Assembly (NCBI GenBank): GCA_964510785.1
Contig: CAZECM010000010.1
Span: 1-64,000, forward strand
Direction of reading: 5' to 3'
Length of the DNA stretch: 64,000 nt
From: JAAYZM01 sp964510785
GTDB lineage: Bacteria; Actinomycetota; Actinomycetes; Actinomycetales; Cellulomonadaceae
Under the pieces are notes generated by a model, which was not told the origin of the DNA, ran no database searches, and saw only the letters and a list, made by a program, of their open reading frames with translations. A program made the position numbers and the translations under genes. How positions within the stretch are numbered: position 1 is the stretch's first letter; every line of letters starts with the position of its first letter. Positions 17,926 to 25,089 of the stretch are shown piece by piece.

Positions 17926-18361
17926 CCGATGGTGGGCCCACGGGCATGCTGACGTGCACGCGGGCGCTGCGGCGTGTCAGACGCCACTCGCCCGCGCGGC
18001 GCGCGTAGGCGTCGAGGTAGGTTCCGCCGCTGAGGAGCCACGAGCCGTCGTCGAGCTGGGTCATGGTGGAGACGTCGCTCTCTGCGGTCGCGAGCTCGCC
18101 GTCGAGCGTGACCGAGGTGTTCGACGTCCAGTGATGCATCTGGGGCAGCAACTGCCACTGCCGTGTCACGGCGTCGGCGATCTCGTCGTGCCCCGTGAAC
18201 CGGAAGGTCCCGACGTCCCACACCGCATCGGGGTGCCAGACGGCGAGAAATCGGTCGAGCTGGCGCTTGTCGGCACCGTGGCAGTACTCGGCGCACAGGC
18301 GCTGGATGGCCTGGGTCGAGGCGATGTGGTCGAGGATGTCGGGGCTGGGGGAGTCGGGCAT
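17879..18361 (-). CDS. SnoaL/NTF2-like protein with C-terminus antisense to tRNA-Ser
   Basis: A 160-residue frame whose first about 140 residues form a typical SnoaL-like polyketide-cyclase/steroid-isomerase fold (AIQRLCAEYCHGADKRQLDRF, then WHPDAVWDVG and EWRLTRRSARV). No function can be assigned. The last about 15 residues (GKGFEPLSAGTPH) are the antisense translation of tRNA-Ser, so the gene has no stop of its own before entering the tRNA gene. Either the natural end has been lost or this tail is real but incidental. The gene is convergent with tRNA-Ser. Confidence 0.7.
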   Translation of the reverse strand: MPDSPSPDILDHIASTQAIQRLCAEYCHGADKRQLDRFLAVWHPDAVWDVGTFRFTGHDEIADAVTRQWQLLPQMHHWTSNTSVTLDGELATAESDVSTMTQLDDGSWLLSGGTYLDAYARRAGEWRLTRRSARVHVSMPVGPPSAEGKGFEPLSAGTPH

Positions 18362-18433
18362 GCGGGGAGTCTGGCACGGGCCACCGACGCGCTTTGCTGC
18401 AGGCGGACCTGCCCAGGTACCCTTGGCGGGCCT

Positions 18434-18522
18434 GGAGACGTCGCATAGTCCGGTCTAGTGCGCCGCCCTGCTAAGGCGGTAGGGGAGCAATCCCCTCGAG
18501 GGTTCAAATCCCTCCGTCTCCG
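18434..18522 (+). tRNA. tRNA-Ser (anticodon GCT)
   Basis: An 89-base class II tRNA. Acceptor GGAGACG pairs with CGTCTCC (18515-18521), discriminator G. The stem CCGCC/GGCGG encloses a loop with anticodon GCT at 18470-18472. The long variable arm and GGTTCAAATCC T-loop are present, with no encoded CCA. Confidence 0.97.
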
Positions 18523-18544
18523 CACCCGGATCCCGCAGGGATCC

Positions 18545-18578
18545 CGAGGCCCCCGAGCGCTCGCGCCCGGGGGCCTCG
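18545..18578 (+). terminator. Hairpin terminator after tRNA-Ser(GCT)
   Basis: A perfect 10-bp stem (CGAGGCCCCC with GGGGGCCTCG) lies 22 bases after the tRNA end. Confidence 0.7.
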
Positions 18579-18652
18579 CCCGTGCCGGCACCGGTCGGTT
18601 TGGGCAAGGTACGGGCGGCGGGGTAACATCTTCGTCGGCCCTTGGTGGCCGC

Positions 18653-18725
18653 GCGCCCGTAGCTCAACGGATAGAGCATCTGACTACGGATCAGAAGGTT
18701 GGGGGTTCGAATCCCTCCGGGCGCA
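18653..18725 (+). tRNA. tRNA-Arg (anticodon ACG), likely island attachment gene
   Basis: A 73-base tRNA. Acceptor GCGCCCG pairs with CGGGCGC (18718-18724), discriminator A. The anticodon stem TCTGA/TCAGA encloses ACG at 18686-18688. The conjugation region starts immediately 3' of it, the usual position for an integrative element. I did not see a second copy of its 3' end in the window, so the far att site would lie beyond 64 kb or be lost. Confidence 0.96.
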
Positions 18726-19058
18726 CACGTCGCAACGGCACCCCTCGGGGTGCCGTTCGCCGTTTCCGGGACCGGGCGTCGGGGTGGAGATCCCGTAGAA
18801 GTGCGTAACCGGGAGACCTAGGTAGTCCGCGACCATCATCAGTTCTGCTGCGTCGAAGGGGACGCTGCCGAGCTTGCGGCGGCTGAACCACTGCTGGTTC
18901 TGACCTAGGTACCCGGCGAGTTCCGTGTCACCGATCTTCTGCCGAGCCATCTCGGCCCGGACCTGCCCTGCGATGAACTCTCGCAGTTCGTCTACATCGC
19001 GTACGACGTGCATGCGGCCTCGCTGAGTGCCGGTACGGGACACGGGTTGGATTGACAT
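18684..19058 (-). CDS. XRE-like HTH regulator with C-terminus antisense to tRNA-Arg
   Basis: A DNA-binding protein of about 124 residues (first ATG options at 19073, 19058 and 19013; MSIQPVS at 19058 taken). A helix-turn-helix is visible in DTELAGYLGQNQQWFSRRKL, followed by VPFDAAELMMVADYLGLPV, an XRE-type layout. It is divergent from the next HTH gene, which has a very similar plan, suggesting a mutual-repression switch as in phages and ICEs. The last about 14 residues (CARRDSNPQPSDP) are antisense to tRNA-Arg and the stop falls in the tRNA anticodon loop, so the true C-terminus may have been lost when the element joined the tRNA. Confidence 0.7.
   Translation of the reverse strand: MSIQPVSRTGTQRGRMHVVRDVDELREFIAGQVRAEMARQKIGDTELAGYLGQNQQWFSRRKLGSVPFDAAELMMVADYLGLPVTHFYGISTPTPGPGNGERHPEGCRCDVCARRDSNPQPSDP
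18734..18757 (+). terminator. Hairpin terminator after tRNA-Arg
   Basis: An 11-bp perfect inverted repeat (AACGGCACCCC and its complement) with a 2-base centre lies 8 bases after the tRNA. Confidence 0.75.
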
Positions 19059-19107
19059 ACCCCGATTGTTCACCCACTGATCGATCCTGGCAACCCTCGG
19101 AGTTGAC

Positions 19108-19126
19108 CAACACGCACAGCGTGTTG
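19108..19126. promoter_or_regulatory. Operator palindrome of the divergent HTH pair
   Basis: Perfect 8-bp arms CAACACGC / GCGTGTTG separated by ACA overlap the -35 of the rightward promoter. A second half-site CAACACGC lies just inside the next gene (19169-19176). This would fit autorepression by one or both HTH proteins. Confidence 0.75.
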
Positions 19127-19152
19127 ACAGTCTGAGTGCGTGCGTGTATGAC
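19124..19152 (+). promoter_or_regulatory. Sigma-70-type promoter, probably leaderless
   Basis: A consensus -35 TTGACA (19124-19129), a 17-bp spacer and -10 TATGAC (19147-19152). The expected start site, 7-8 bases downstream, coincides with the A of ATG 19160, so the transcript probably has no 5' leader. Confidence 0.75.
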
Positions 19153-19159
19153 TCTACCT

Positions 19160-19435
19160 ATGGAGTTGCAACACGCTCAGCGAGTGAGCGCGGCTGTTAG
19201 GGCCGAGATGGCACGGACGCGAACGTCCCAGACCCTCCTGGCCCGGGCGCTCGGTGTCACCCAACAGTCCGTCAGTCGGCGCCTGCGTGGCCATACCGCT
19301 TTCAGCATCGACGAGGTCGTGATTGCAGCGGACCTCCTTGGCGTCGAACGGGCTCTGCTGCTAGACCCACCTCTGTCCCGGCGTGAGCTGCCAGCGGTCC
19401 GAGAGTCAGTGGGCGCCGTCGGGGCCGACCAGTGA
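19160..19435 (+). CDS. Small HTH (Cro/C1-type) regulator
   Basis: A 91-residue protein with an XRE helix-turn-helix: TSQTLLARALGVTQQSVSRRL at about residues 23-43, then a dimerisation-type segment FSIDEVVIAADLLGVERALLL. ATG 19160 is chosen because the promoter places the transcript start at this codon and no Shine-Dalgarno serves the alternative start at 19136. Its architecture mirrors the divergent XRE protein. It overlaps the next gene by GTGA. Confidence 0.8.
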   Translation: MELQHAQRVSAAVRAEMARTRTSQTLLARALGVTQQSVSRRLRGHTAFSIDEVVIAADLLGVERALLLDPPLSRRELPAVRESVGAVGADQ

Positions 19436-20406
19436 CCGGCCCGGGTGGCGTCGTGTCCGCCGAGGAGCAGCAGTCCTTGGGACGCGAGGCCGCGGAGGCG
19501 ATCACTGAGTCCATACGCGCTTCCGCGACGCGAGTCTTGGATGCGCTTGCCGAGGTGGAGCGCGATGTCCGTCGCGCCTACGACGGCAGAGCGTGGCGCG
19601 TGCTGGGCTATGACTCCTGGGAGTCGTACTGCGCCGCTGAGTTCACGGGTGTGCGGCTGTGGAGCTCGGTCGAAGAACGGCACGACCGGACGATGAAACT
19701 TCGCGAAGCAGGGCTCTCCCAGCGAGCCATTGCGGCAGTGCTCGGCATCGACCAGGCGACGGTCAGCCGAGACCTATCGAGTGATGCACACGCATCAGTC
19801 GATGTTGAACTCACAGGCCTCGATGGACGTGTGCGCCCTCCGCGCCGGATCGAGGACGCCCAGCTCCTTGCGCGCCGTCTTGAGGTTCTGCGGTTGCGGG
19901 ACTCGGGGATGTCGCAGCAGGACGTGGCGGCTCGGTTGCGGGTGTCTCAGGCGACGGTGTCGACGGACGAGAAGTTCATTGGCGAAGTGCTAGGTGAGCT
20001 CTCTGAGGAAGAAGCGGGACGCATCGACCAACTCGTCGCCTCCGGCGACCCCGACATCGACGTCGTCGCGGCCGCGCTTGGCATCGATGGTCTCTACAAC
20101 CGGTTTGACGTCGGGGACGTGCTGGCCGACAGCGCGGGCGGGAAGGCCAAGGAGCTGCGCCGGGCGGCGAAGTCGCTGCATGACGACGCGATCTTCCACG
20201 ACGACGTCCTGGCTACCGACGCGGAGTGCCTGCGCAAGACGACGAGGGCAGCCGCCCCTGTGCTGGTGGAGGCCGTGCAGACCGCTGTGCGGTGCCTGGT
20301 GCCACTCGATGGGCGCCTGCTCGATGAGAAGTCCCGTGCCCGTGCCGCAGATCAGGTGGACCTCGCGATCAGCGAGCTTCGCCGCTGGCGGGAGAGGACC
20401 GGGTGA
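19432..20406 (+). CDS. HTH protein with two predicted DNA-binding motifs (maintenance/regulation)
   Basis: A 324-residue protein, GTG start overlapping the previous stop. Two helix-turn-helix segments are visible: LSQRAIAAVLGIDQATVSRDL at about 97-117 and MSQQDVAARLRVSQATVSTDE at about 160-180. The N-terminal part (YDGRAWRVLGYDSWESYCAAEF) resembles segments found in actinobacterial phage and plasmid proteins. ParB-like or replication-control roles are possible, but no catalytic or ParB-box motif is seen. A strong terminator follows, so it ends the first operon of the element. Confidence 0.75.
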   Translation: MTGPGGVVSAEEQQSLGREAAEAITESIRASATRVLDALAEVERDVRRAYDGRAWRVLGYDSWESYCAAEFTGVRLWSSVEERHDRTMKLREAGLSQRAIAAVLGIDQATVSRDLSSDAHASVDVELTGLDGRVRPPRRIEDAQLLARRLEVLRLRDSGMSQQDVAARLRVSQATVSTDEKFIGEVLGELSEEEAGRIDQLVASGDPDIDVVAAALGIDGLYNRFDVGDVLADSAGGKAKELRRAAKSLHDDAIFHDDVLATDAECLRKTTRAAAPVLVEAVQTAVRCLVPLDGRLLDEKSRARAADQVDLAISELRRWRERTG

Positions 20407-20412
20407 AACGGC

Positions 20413-20445
20413 TGGTGCCCGCCCCCACTAGGGGGACGGGCACCA
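20413..20445 (+). terminator. Strong hairpin terminator ending the regulatory operon
   Basis: TGGTGCCCG pairs with CGGGCACCA, and an inner CCCC pairs with GGGG. It begins 7 bases after the stop of the two-HTH protein. Confidence 0.8.
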
Positions 20446-20490
20446 ACTCGATACGTGTAACAACCCGCCGGAGTTCGCAGCTCCGGTCCC

Positions 20491-20844
20491 GTGAAGGGCA
20501 ACGAGAACCCACCCGTGATGGATGAGGACTCGCCCGTGATGTTTGAGGTGATGACAGTGAATCAAACGAAAGAGGCCGGGGCAAACGATGCGGCTCGCGC
20601 CGCCCAGGTGGCCGGCGTGCTGCTGATCGTTGCCGGGTGCGCTGTGGCGCTTTGGGGGGCTCCCCTGTCGGGAGCGACGATTGTGGCGTTGCTGGTCCAG
20701 CTTGCCGGTGGCTGGGTCGCTGGTCCGCTCGCGCACGGCATGGTCGCCCGCTCCGTGGCACCGGCGAACCGGGTGCCGCTGCGCGCGCCGCGACCCCGGC
20801 TGGCACCTGCGGGTGTCGACTTCGTGTGGGCTGATGCCGCATGA
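20491..20844 (+). CDS. Small membrane protein, unknown
   Basis: A 117-residue frame from GTG 20491; ATGs at 20518, 20539 and 20551 are possible true starts because no clear Shine-Dalgarno marks any of them. Two hydrophobic segments (VAGVLLIVAGCAVALWGA and GATIVALLVQLAGGWVAG) predict a two-pass membrane protein with a basic C-terminal tail. It resembles no family I recognise. Overlap by ATGA with the next gene makes it the first gene of a coupled series. Confidence 0.6.
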   Translation: MKGNENPPVMDEDSPVMFEVMTVNQTKEAGANDAARAAQVAGVLLIVAGCAVALWGAPLSGATIVALLVQLAGGWVAGPLAHGMVARSVAPANRVPLRAPRPRLAPAGVDFVWADAA

Positions 20845-21191
20845 GCGTCCAGCGGTGGGAGCGCCTGCGGGCCACGCTCCAGGAATCCGAGTTCGAGGCG
20901 GTCGTCTTCGAACAGGTCTACGCCGAGGACCGCCGCGGCACCGTGGCCCACGGAGTGTCTCGCTCGATGACCTTGCGTCCCGCACGGGGCTGGGTGGTCG
21001 AGGTCAACGACTCGTGGTGGTCGAAGAACTCCGACGTCTGGCTGGGTTGGGTCGTCACGGTGAGCGACCCCGAGTCCATCGTGCGCGGCCAGACCCGCAC
21101 GATGAAGCGTCGCACGGAGGTCGCCGCCGCGGTTCGCCTCTACGTCGAGGGCGTGTCGGCTGGTCCGTTGACGCGGGAGGTGGCCCCGTGA
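20841..21191 (+). CDS. Hypothetical protein of the mobile region
   Basis: A 116-residue soluble protein rich in Trp, Arg and Val (NDSWWSKNSDVWLGWVVTVSD). I recognise no domain. It is coupled on both sides: ATGA with the upstream gene and GTGA with the downstream gene. Its place between a membrane protein and an HTH-like protein suggests an element-specific accessory role. Confidence 0.65.
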   Translation: MSVQRWERLRATLQESEFEAVVFEQVYAEDRRGTVAHGVSRSMTLRPARGWVVEVNDSWWSKNSDVWLGWVVTVSDPESIVRGQTRTMKRRTEVAAAVRLYVEGVSAGPLTREVAP

Positions 21192-22066
21192 GCGCCGAGG
21201 TGGTTGCGGGTCGTTACCCGCACGGGCACTACTTGGCCTACGCCAAGGGCGGGTGCGAGTGCCCGGAGTGTCAGGTGGCCTACCGGCGCCGGCGCAAGGC
21301 CGATGCGTTGCGCTTTGCCACATCGGGGCCGTCACTGGTGGACGCGGCCGCGGTCCGTGAGCACGTGCAGGGGTTGCTCGATGCGGGTGCGACGGTGGCT
21401 CGGGTGGCCGCGTCGGCCGGGGTGGATCGCACCTGTGTGCGCCGCTTGGTGGGCCTCCAGCGCGGACACGGCGCGTCGCGCAAGCTCCAGCCCGCGACCG
21501 CGGTGGCGCTGCTGGGGGTTTCGCGGGAGGACTTCGATGACCTCGACCTCGTAGGTGACCGGGTGTCGGCTGCGGGGACGCTGCGCCGTCTGCAGGCCCT
21601 GCGTGCCCTGGGCTGGCCGGAGACGGTCCTGGCGCAGCGGTTGGGGGTCAAGCGGCTGCGGTTGGGCCAGGGCGGGTGGGTGCGCCGGCGTGTGGCCCGC
21701 GCGGTGCGCGAGCTCTACGACGAGCTGTCGATGACCCCCGGCCCTTCGCAGCGCACCCGAGCGCGTGCTGTGCGTGCGGGGTTGGTTCCCCCGCTGGCGT
21801 GGGACGACGACGAGCTGGACGACCCCGGTGCGGTCCCGGTGGCCACTGAGCCCGCCTTGGATGTGGCCGGGTTGGGCCTGGCGGGGGTGTTCGAGGACTA
21901 CGAGTGGCTGCTCGAGGTCGGGGAGAACCCTGACCGGGCCGCACGCAGGTGCGGGCGCTCCTTGTGGGCGGTCACCAAGGCAGCCGAGCGTGCGGGGCGC
22001 CGAGACCTCGAACGCGCCGGGTACGCCGAGCTTGGCCAGCAACGACGAAAGGCGGAAAGGTCATGA
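21188..22066 (+). CDS. HTH-like protein with N-terminal Cys cluster, phage/plasmid type
   Basis: A 292-residue protein. The N-terminus carries HGHYLAYAKGGCECPECQVAYRR, a CxCxxC-type cluster of the kind seen at the start of many actinophage proteins. Two HTH-like segments follow: LLDAGATVARVAASAGVDRTC and LGWPETVLAQRLGVKRLRL. No catalytic motif is visible. It probably binds DNA; whether it regulates the element or takes part in replication is open. Start GTG 21188 overlaps the previous stop. Confidence 0.65.
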   Translation: MSAEVVAGRYPHGHYLAYAKGGCECPECQVAYRRRRKADALRFATSGPSLVDAAAVREHVQGLLDAGATVARVAASAGVDRTCVRRLVGLQRGHGASRKLQPATAVALLGVSREDFDDLDLVGDRVSAAGTLRRLQALRALGWPETVLAQRLGVKRLRLGQGGWVRRRVARAVRELYDELSMTPGPSQRTRARAVRAGLVPPLAWDDDELDDPGAVPVATEPALDVAGLGLAGVFEDYEWLLEVGENPDRAARRCGRSLWAVTKAAERAGRRDLERAGYAELGQQRRKAERS

Positions 22067-22329
22067 CCTCGACCACAGCGCGGGTCTTCGCGCACGACCA
22101 TGCATTGCTGGACCTGGGTGGGGCGCGGAGCCTGGCCGATGCGTTGGCGCGGTGGGTGCTCGCCCTGGGCGTGGTCGCTGCCGATGAGCGTGACCCGGGT
22201 GCGGCGCGAGCGTTGAGCGCCGTGACCGTCGACGTCGAGCACCTGCTGGACCGCTTTGGGCCGGCCTCGGTGCAGCACCGCTCTCACCTGGCCGCACGGC
22301 TTGCGGGCGCGAGCGAGGTGGGCAGATGA
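22063..22329 (+). CDS. Small hypothetical protein
   Basis: An 88-residue protein, ATG 22063 with GGAAAGG directly upstream and ATGA overlaps at both ends. It is predicted all-helical (LADALARWVLALGVVAADERD, VDVEHLLDRFG). No family is recognised. Confidence 0.6.
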   Translation: MTSTTARVFAHDHALLDLGGARSLADALARWVLALGVVAADERDPGAARALSAVTVDVEHLLDRFGPASVQHRSHLAARLAGASEVGR

Positions 22330-22571
22330 CGTGGGGCTGGCAGCTGCGCGGGGCGTGCGTGGGTCAGGACCCGGAGCTGTTCTTCGCGCCCGATGGTTCA
22401 CGCGGCCCTACGCGCGCGCTGTACGAGGTGGAGGCCAAGGCCCTGTGCGCTCAGTGCCCGGTGCGCCAGCAGTGCTTGGAGTACGCGCTCGAGGCGCGCA
22501 TGGACGGGGTGTGGGGCGCCACCAACGAGCTCGAGCGACGCGCGTTGCGACGCGCGCGGGTGGCGTCGTGA
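22326..22571 (+). CDS. WhiB-family Fe-S transcriptional regulator
   Basis: An 81-residue WhiB-like protein. The four cluster cysteines are C11, C41, C44 and C50 (C-X29-C-X2-C-X5-C), followed by DGVWGATNELER, the variant of the GVWGG turn, and a basic tail for DNA contact. WhiB proteins bind a redox- or NO-sensitive [4Fe-4S] cluster and act with the sigma factor. Mobile-element copies are common in Actinobacteria and probably tune element genes. ATGA overlap with the previous gene and GTGA with the next. Confidence 0.92.
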   Translation: MTWGWQLRGACVGQDPELFFAPDGSRGPTRALYEVEAKALCAQCPVRQQCLEYALEARMDGVWGATNELERRALRRARVAS

Positions 22572-22852
22572 GCGCCGCGCGCTGCCACGGCGGCGGTGAC
22601 TGGCTGATGACCGGTCAGCCATGCCCGCGCGGTGCGGTCACGTCCACGTTTCGTGACTGGCTGCTGACCGCTTGCGTGAGCGGCCAGGAGAGCGGTCAGG
22701 CCGGTCGCGTGAGCGGTCAGGTGGCTGGTGAACGGTCAGGTGAGCGGTCACCGCTCAGGTCGAGGGGTTATGGGGCCGGCCGGATGGTTGGCCGCGACCG
22801 CGTGCGCGCTGGGCGCGGCGGTCATGGATCGAACGTGGGGAGCACGTGGTGA
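22568..22852 (+). CDS. Doubtful ORF over repeat patch
   Basis: A 94-residue frame starting at a GTG that overlaps the WhiB stop. Its middle is a repeated SGQ/SG segment that simply translates the GAGCGGTCAGG repeats at 22676-22757. Two Cys near the start (ARCHGG, GQPCPRG) are the only other features. It may be a short leader or non-coding DNA holding cis-acting sites; the composition looks repeat-driven rather than protein-driven. Confidence 0.3.
   Translation: MSAARCHGGGDWLMTGQPCPRGAVTSTFRDWLLTACVSGQESGQAGRVSGQVAGERSGERSPLRSRGYGAGRMVGRDRVRAGRGGHGSNVGSTW
22676..22757. repeat. Iteron-like GAGCGGTCAGG repeats with an 8-bp palindrome
   Basis: Near-copies of GAGCGGTCAGG occur at about 22676 (one mismatch), 22690, 22711, 22730 (one mismatch) and 22742, with looser copies at 22610. 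The last copy forms a perfect inverted repeat TGAGCGGT-C-ACCGCTCA (22741-22757). Irregularly spaced direct repeats plus a palindrome are what replication origins or transfer sites look like; here they lie just ahead of the membrane and transfer genes. Confidence 0.6.
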
Positions 22853-23646
22853 GCGCGACGACTGGCAAGCAGACCGTGGTGGGCCGCTGGGTGGTGGGCA
22901 TCGCGGTGGCGGTGACCATCGTGATTGCGTTGGGGGCGTTCTGGTTGTCGTTCGCGGCCCTGACTGACCTGGCCTACCGGTCAGGGATCCCGGCCGCTCA
23001 GGCGTGGGTGTGGCCGGTCATCGTGGACGGGATGATCGTGGCCGGCACGGTGGCGATCGTGGCGATGAGCGGTCACGAGGCGCGCGCTCGTCGCTACCCG
23101 TGGGCGGTGCTGACCGGTGGGGCGGTGGTCTCGGTCAGCGCGAACGCCTCCCATGCGGTCATCGCTGGTCCGGCCGATCAGGGCGTGCCGGTGGTGGTGG
23201 CTGCACTGGTCGGAGCGGTCGCACCGGTGGCGCTGCTGGTGATCACTCATCTGACGGTGCTGCTGACCCGCAAGGCCGCACCGCCCAAGCCCACCCGGCG
23301 CCGCGCACCCGCACCGCGCCCCTCGCCCGCACCCACACTTGAGCCCGTGGTCGCGCAGGCCGCGAGTGAGCAGAGTCTCTACGGCGAGCTGGATCCCAAG
23401 CGGGTCGTGCCACCGCTGCACTTGGTCGAGCAAGAGGCACCCGAAGACGGGGGCGGTTCGAGGGACGGGCTCGAGGAGTGGGTGCGTGAGCGCACTGCAA
23501 GGGGTGCCACCGTGTCCGGGCCAGCCGCGGTGCAGGCTGGCCTGGCCCCCTCGGAGTCCACGGCTCGTCGCCGGTTGCGCGAGCTGCGCGAGACGAGCCC
23601 CGAGCTGTTCGGGGTCGACGTCGCCAAGGTGAGTGGTCGGGACTAG
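22849..23646 (+). CDS. DUF2637 membrane protein (Spd-like)
   Basis: A 265-residue protein with four TM segments in the first 150 residues. The DUF2637 signature is ALTDLAYRSGIPAAQAW, VWPVIVDGMIV and SANASHAV. Relatives sit in transfer or spread regions of Streptomyces plasmids. The C-terminal cytosolic part has a winged-helix-like segment (GATVSGPAAVQAGLAPSESTARRRLREL), so the protein may bind DNA at the membrane. Start GTG 22849; the GTG one codon upstream is equally possible. Confidence 0.82.
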   Translation: MSATTGKQTVVGRWVVGIAVAVTIVIALGAFWLSFAALTDLAYRSGIPAAQAWVWPVIVDGMIVAGTVAIVAMSGHEARARRYPWAVLTGGAVVSVSANASHAVIAGPADQGVPVVVAALVGAVAPVALLVITHLTVLLTRKAAPPKPTRRRAPAPRPSPAPTLEPVVAQAASEQSLYGELDPKRVVPPLHLVEQEAPEDGGGSRDGLEEWVRERTARGATVSGPAAVQAGLAPSESTARRRLRELRETSPELFGVDVAKVSGRD

Positions 23647-23648
23647 AG

Positions 23649-24302
23649 ATGACCACTCAGGGGCCCAGGGGGCAAGCAAGCGACCCGCACGGCGTGGACG
23701 TGCCGTGGGACGAACTGCGCGCTGCGGTCGACGAGCAGCGTGCGACCGTCTACCGGCGCGTGGCACGCCACGACCGCACCGGCGACGTCGACCTGGTGAT
23801 GGGTGGGGTGCTCGAGCAGGCGTGGCGCTCGATGGGCCGCTGGGACGCCGCTGGGCGCCCGCCCCTGGGTGCGTGGGTCGGCAAGATCGCCGGCGACGTC
23901 GTGCACGAGTGGGCGCGCTCGGACAAGACCAAGCGCCAGCTCGGCCCCGCAGGCAAGCCAGGCGCCCTGGACGTGGCTGGCCCTGACCTGTCCGACCTGC
24001 CCGTGGAGTCTTTGGTGGCAGGACTGGACGGCCAAGAGGTGCCCCTCGAGGACACCTTGGCATCCGCGGTCTTCCACCTGCGGCGCCTGGTGATGGCCAC
24101 CCGCACTGAGCCGGGGGCCTGGGCACGGATCGTCCGCGCCGCGATCGACGCCAACACCGAGCATGACGTGGCGCTGCGCGAGGAGATCCGCATGTTCGTC
24201 ACCACGTTCTCCAGCTCCCAGGACACCCCTGAGTTCGGGCCGGCCCTGGCCCGCTACCTCGACCCCGACCCCGACCCCACCGGGCAGGTCGGTGCCCCAT
24301 GA
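23649..24302 (+). CDS. Sigma-factor-like protein (degenerate ECF region 2)
   Basis: A 217-residue protein. Residues about 30-95 read like ECF sigma region 2: ATVYRRVARHDRTGDVDLVM, EQAWRSMGRWD, LGAWVGKIAGDVVHEWARSD, then a basic KTKRQ. The second half (LEDTLASAVFHLRRLVMA) is much weaker as a region 4. This is pattern recognition only; a structural match is needed. It starts 2 bases after the previous stop and is ATGA-coupled to the small ORF that follows. Confidence 0.5.
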   Translation: MTTQGPRGQASDPHGVDVPWDELRAAVDEQRATVYRRVARHDRTGDVDLVMGGVLEQAWRSMGRWDAAGRPPLGAWVGKIAGDVVHEWARSDKTKRQLGPAGKPGALDVAGPDLSDLPVESLVAGLDGQEVPLEDTLASAVFHLRRLVMATRTEPGAWARIVRAAIDANTEHDVALREEIRMFVTTFSSSQDTPEFGPALARYLDPDPDPTGQVGAP

Positions 24303-24412
24303 CCGCTCCCGCTTCGAGAGGAACGATGATGACGAGCAAGGCCGTTGCCCGACCGGACGGGCCCCGGGGTGCGCGTGGCGCGACGTGGGGCACCGTGGGA
24401 GGTGGTCTCTAG
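24299..24412 (+). CDS. Possible 37-residue peptide linking two genes
   Basis: ATG 24299 overlaps the previous stop (ATGA), and its stop TAG at 24410-24412 overlaps the GTG start of the next gene by one base. The product is basic with no recognisable motif. The tight coupling at both ends is the only argument for it; it may be just a translational bridge. Confidence 0.35.
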   Translation: MTAPASRGTMMTSKAVARPDGPRGARGATWGTVGGGL

Positions 24413-25044
24413 TGGCCAGGACGCCCACCCCGCACTGGAGCCCCGAACATCTCTTGCTGTCCTTGAGCAACGCCGGGTGGGGGGAGCTGTCCGGGGGTGC
24501 TCTTCAGGGGATTCGCTCCACGCTGGACGCGCTGCGCAAGACCCTGCCGCCCAAGACCGGACAGGGCCAGGCCACGGTCGCCCAGGTCGCCTACAAGGCG
24601 GGCTTGTCCGAGCGGTGGGTGCGCCGCTGCCTGGGTGTGCTGGAGGAAGCCGGGGTCATCTCCTGGCAACGCGGCGGGGTGGCCTACGGGCGCCCGAAGC
24701 CGAGCGCGTTTCGGATCAACAAGAAGGTGCTCGTGGCGATGATCCACGGCGCTCGCCCGGTCCTGGCCGCACTGCGAGCTCGTCGCAAGGCCCAGACCGA
24801 CGCACGCTTGGCCGGGTTGTGGTTCGTCAAAACGAAGAAGGGGTATAACCGCAGGTCAGTCCATGCGGAACTCCAAGGTAGCCTCTCCTCCCTTACGGGA
24901 GAGGCTCCACCCCCAAGGGCGGTGGTGGAGGCCGATGAACCGCCCGAAGAGCCTCTTTCGCCCCAGGCCCAAGCCGAGCTCGATGCCTGGTTCGCCCAGC
25001 GGGCGGCGAAGCGGGCCCGGTTGGCCCCGTCTCGGGGTCGTTGA
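24412..25044 (+). CDS. Winged-helix DNA-binding protein, replication-type
   Basis: A 210-residue protein, GTG start with GGGAGG about 10 bases upstream. A winged helix is clear: GQATVAQVAYKAGLSERWVRRCLGVLEEAGVISWQ in two strokes (helices about 55-80, wing about 85-95), a plan shared by plasmid replication initiators and MarR-like proteins. The C-terminal part is Pro/Glu-rich then basic. No relaxase-type Tyr/His cluster is seen. Role in element replication is an inference. Confidence 0.6.
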   Translation: MARTPTPHWSPEHLLLSLSNAGWGELSGGALQGIRSTLDALRKTLPPKTGQGQATVAQVAYKAGLSERWVRRCLGVLEEAGVISWQRGGVAYGRPKPSAFRINKKVLVAMIHGARPVLAALRARRKAQTDARLAGLWFVKTKKGYNRRSVHAELQGSLSSLTGEAPPPRAVVEADEPPEEPLSPQAQAELDAWFAQRAAKRARLAPSRGR

Positions 25045-25089
25045 GGGGCAGGTCATCAACGGGGGTGCCTTTGGTGTGCCTGGACGTGG

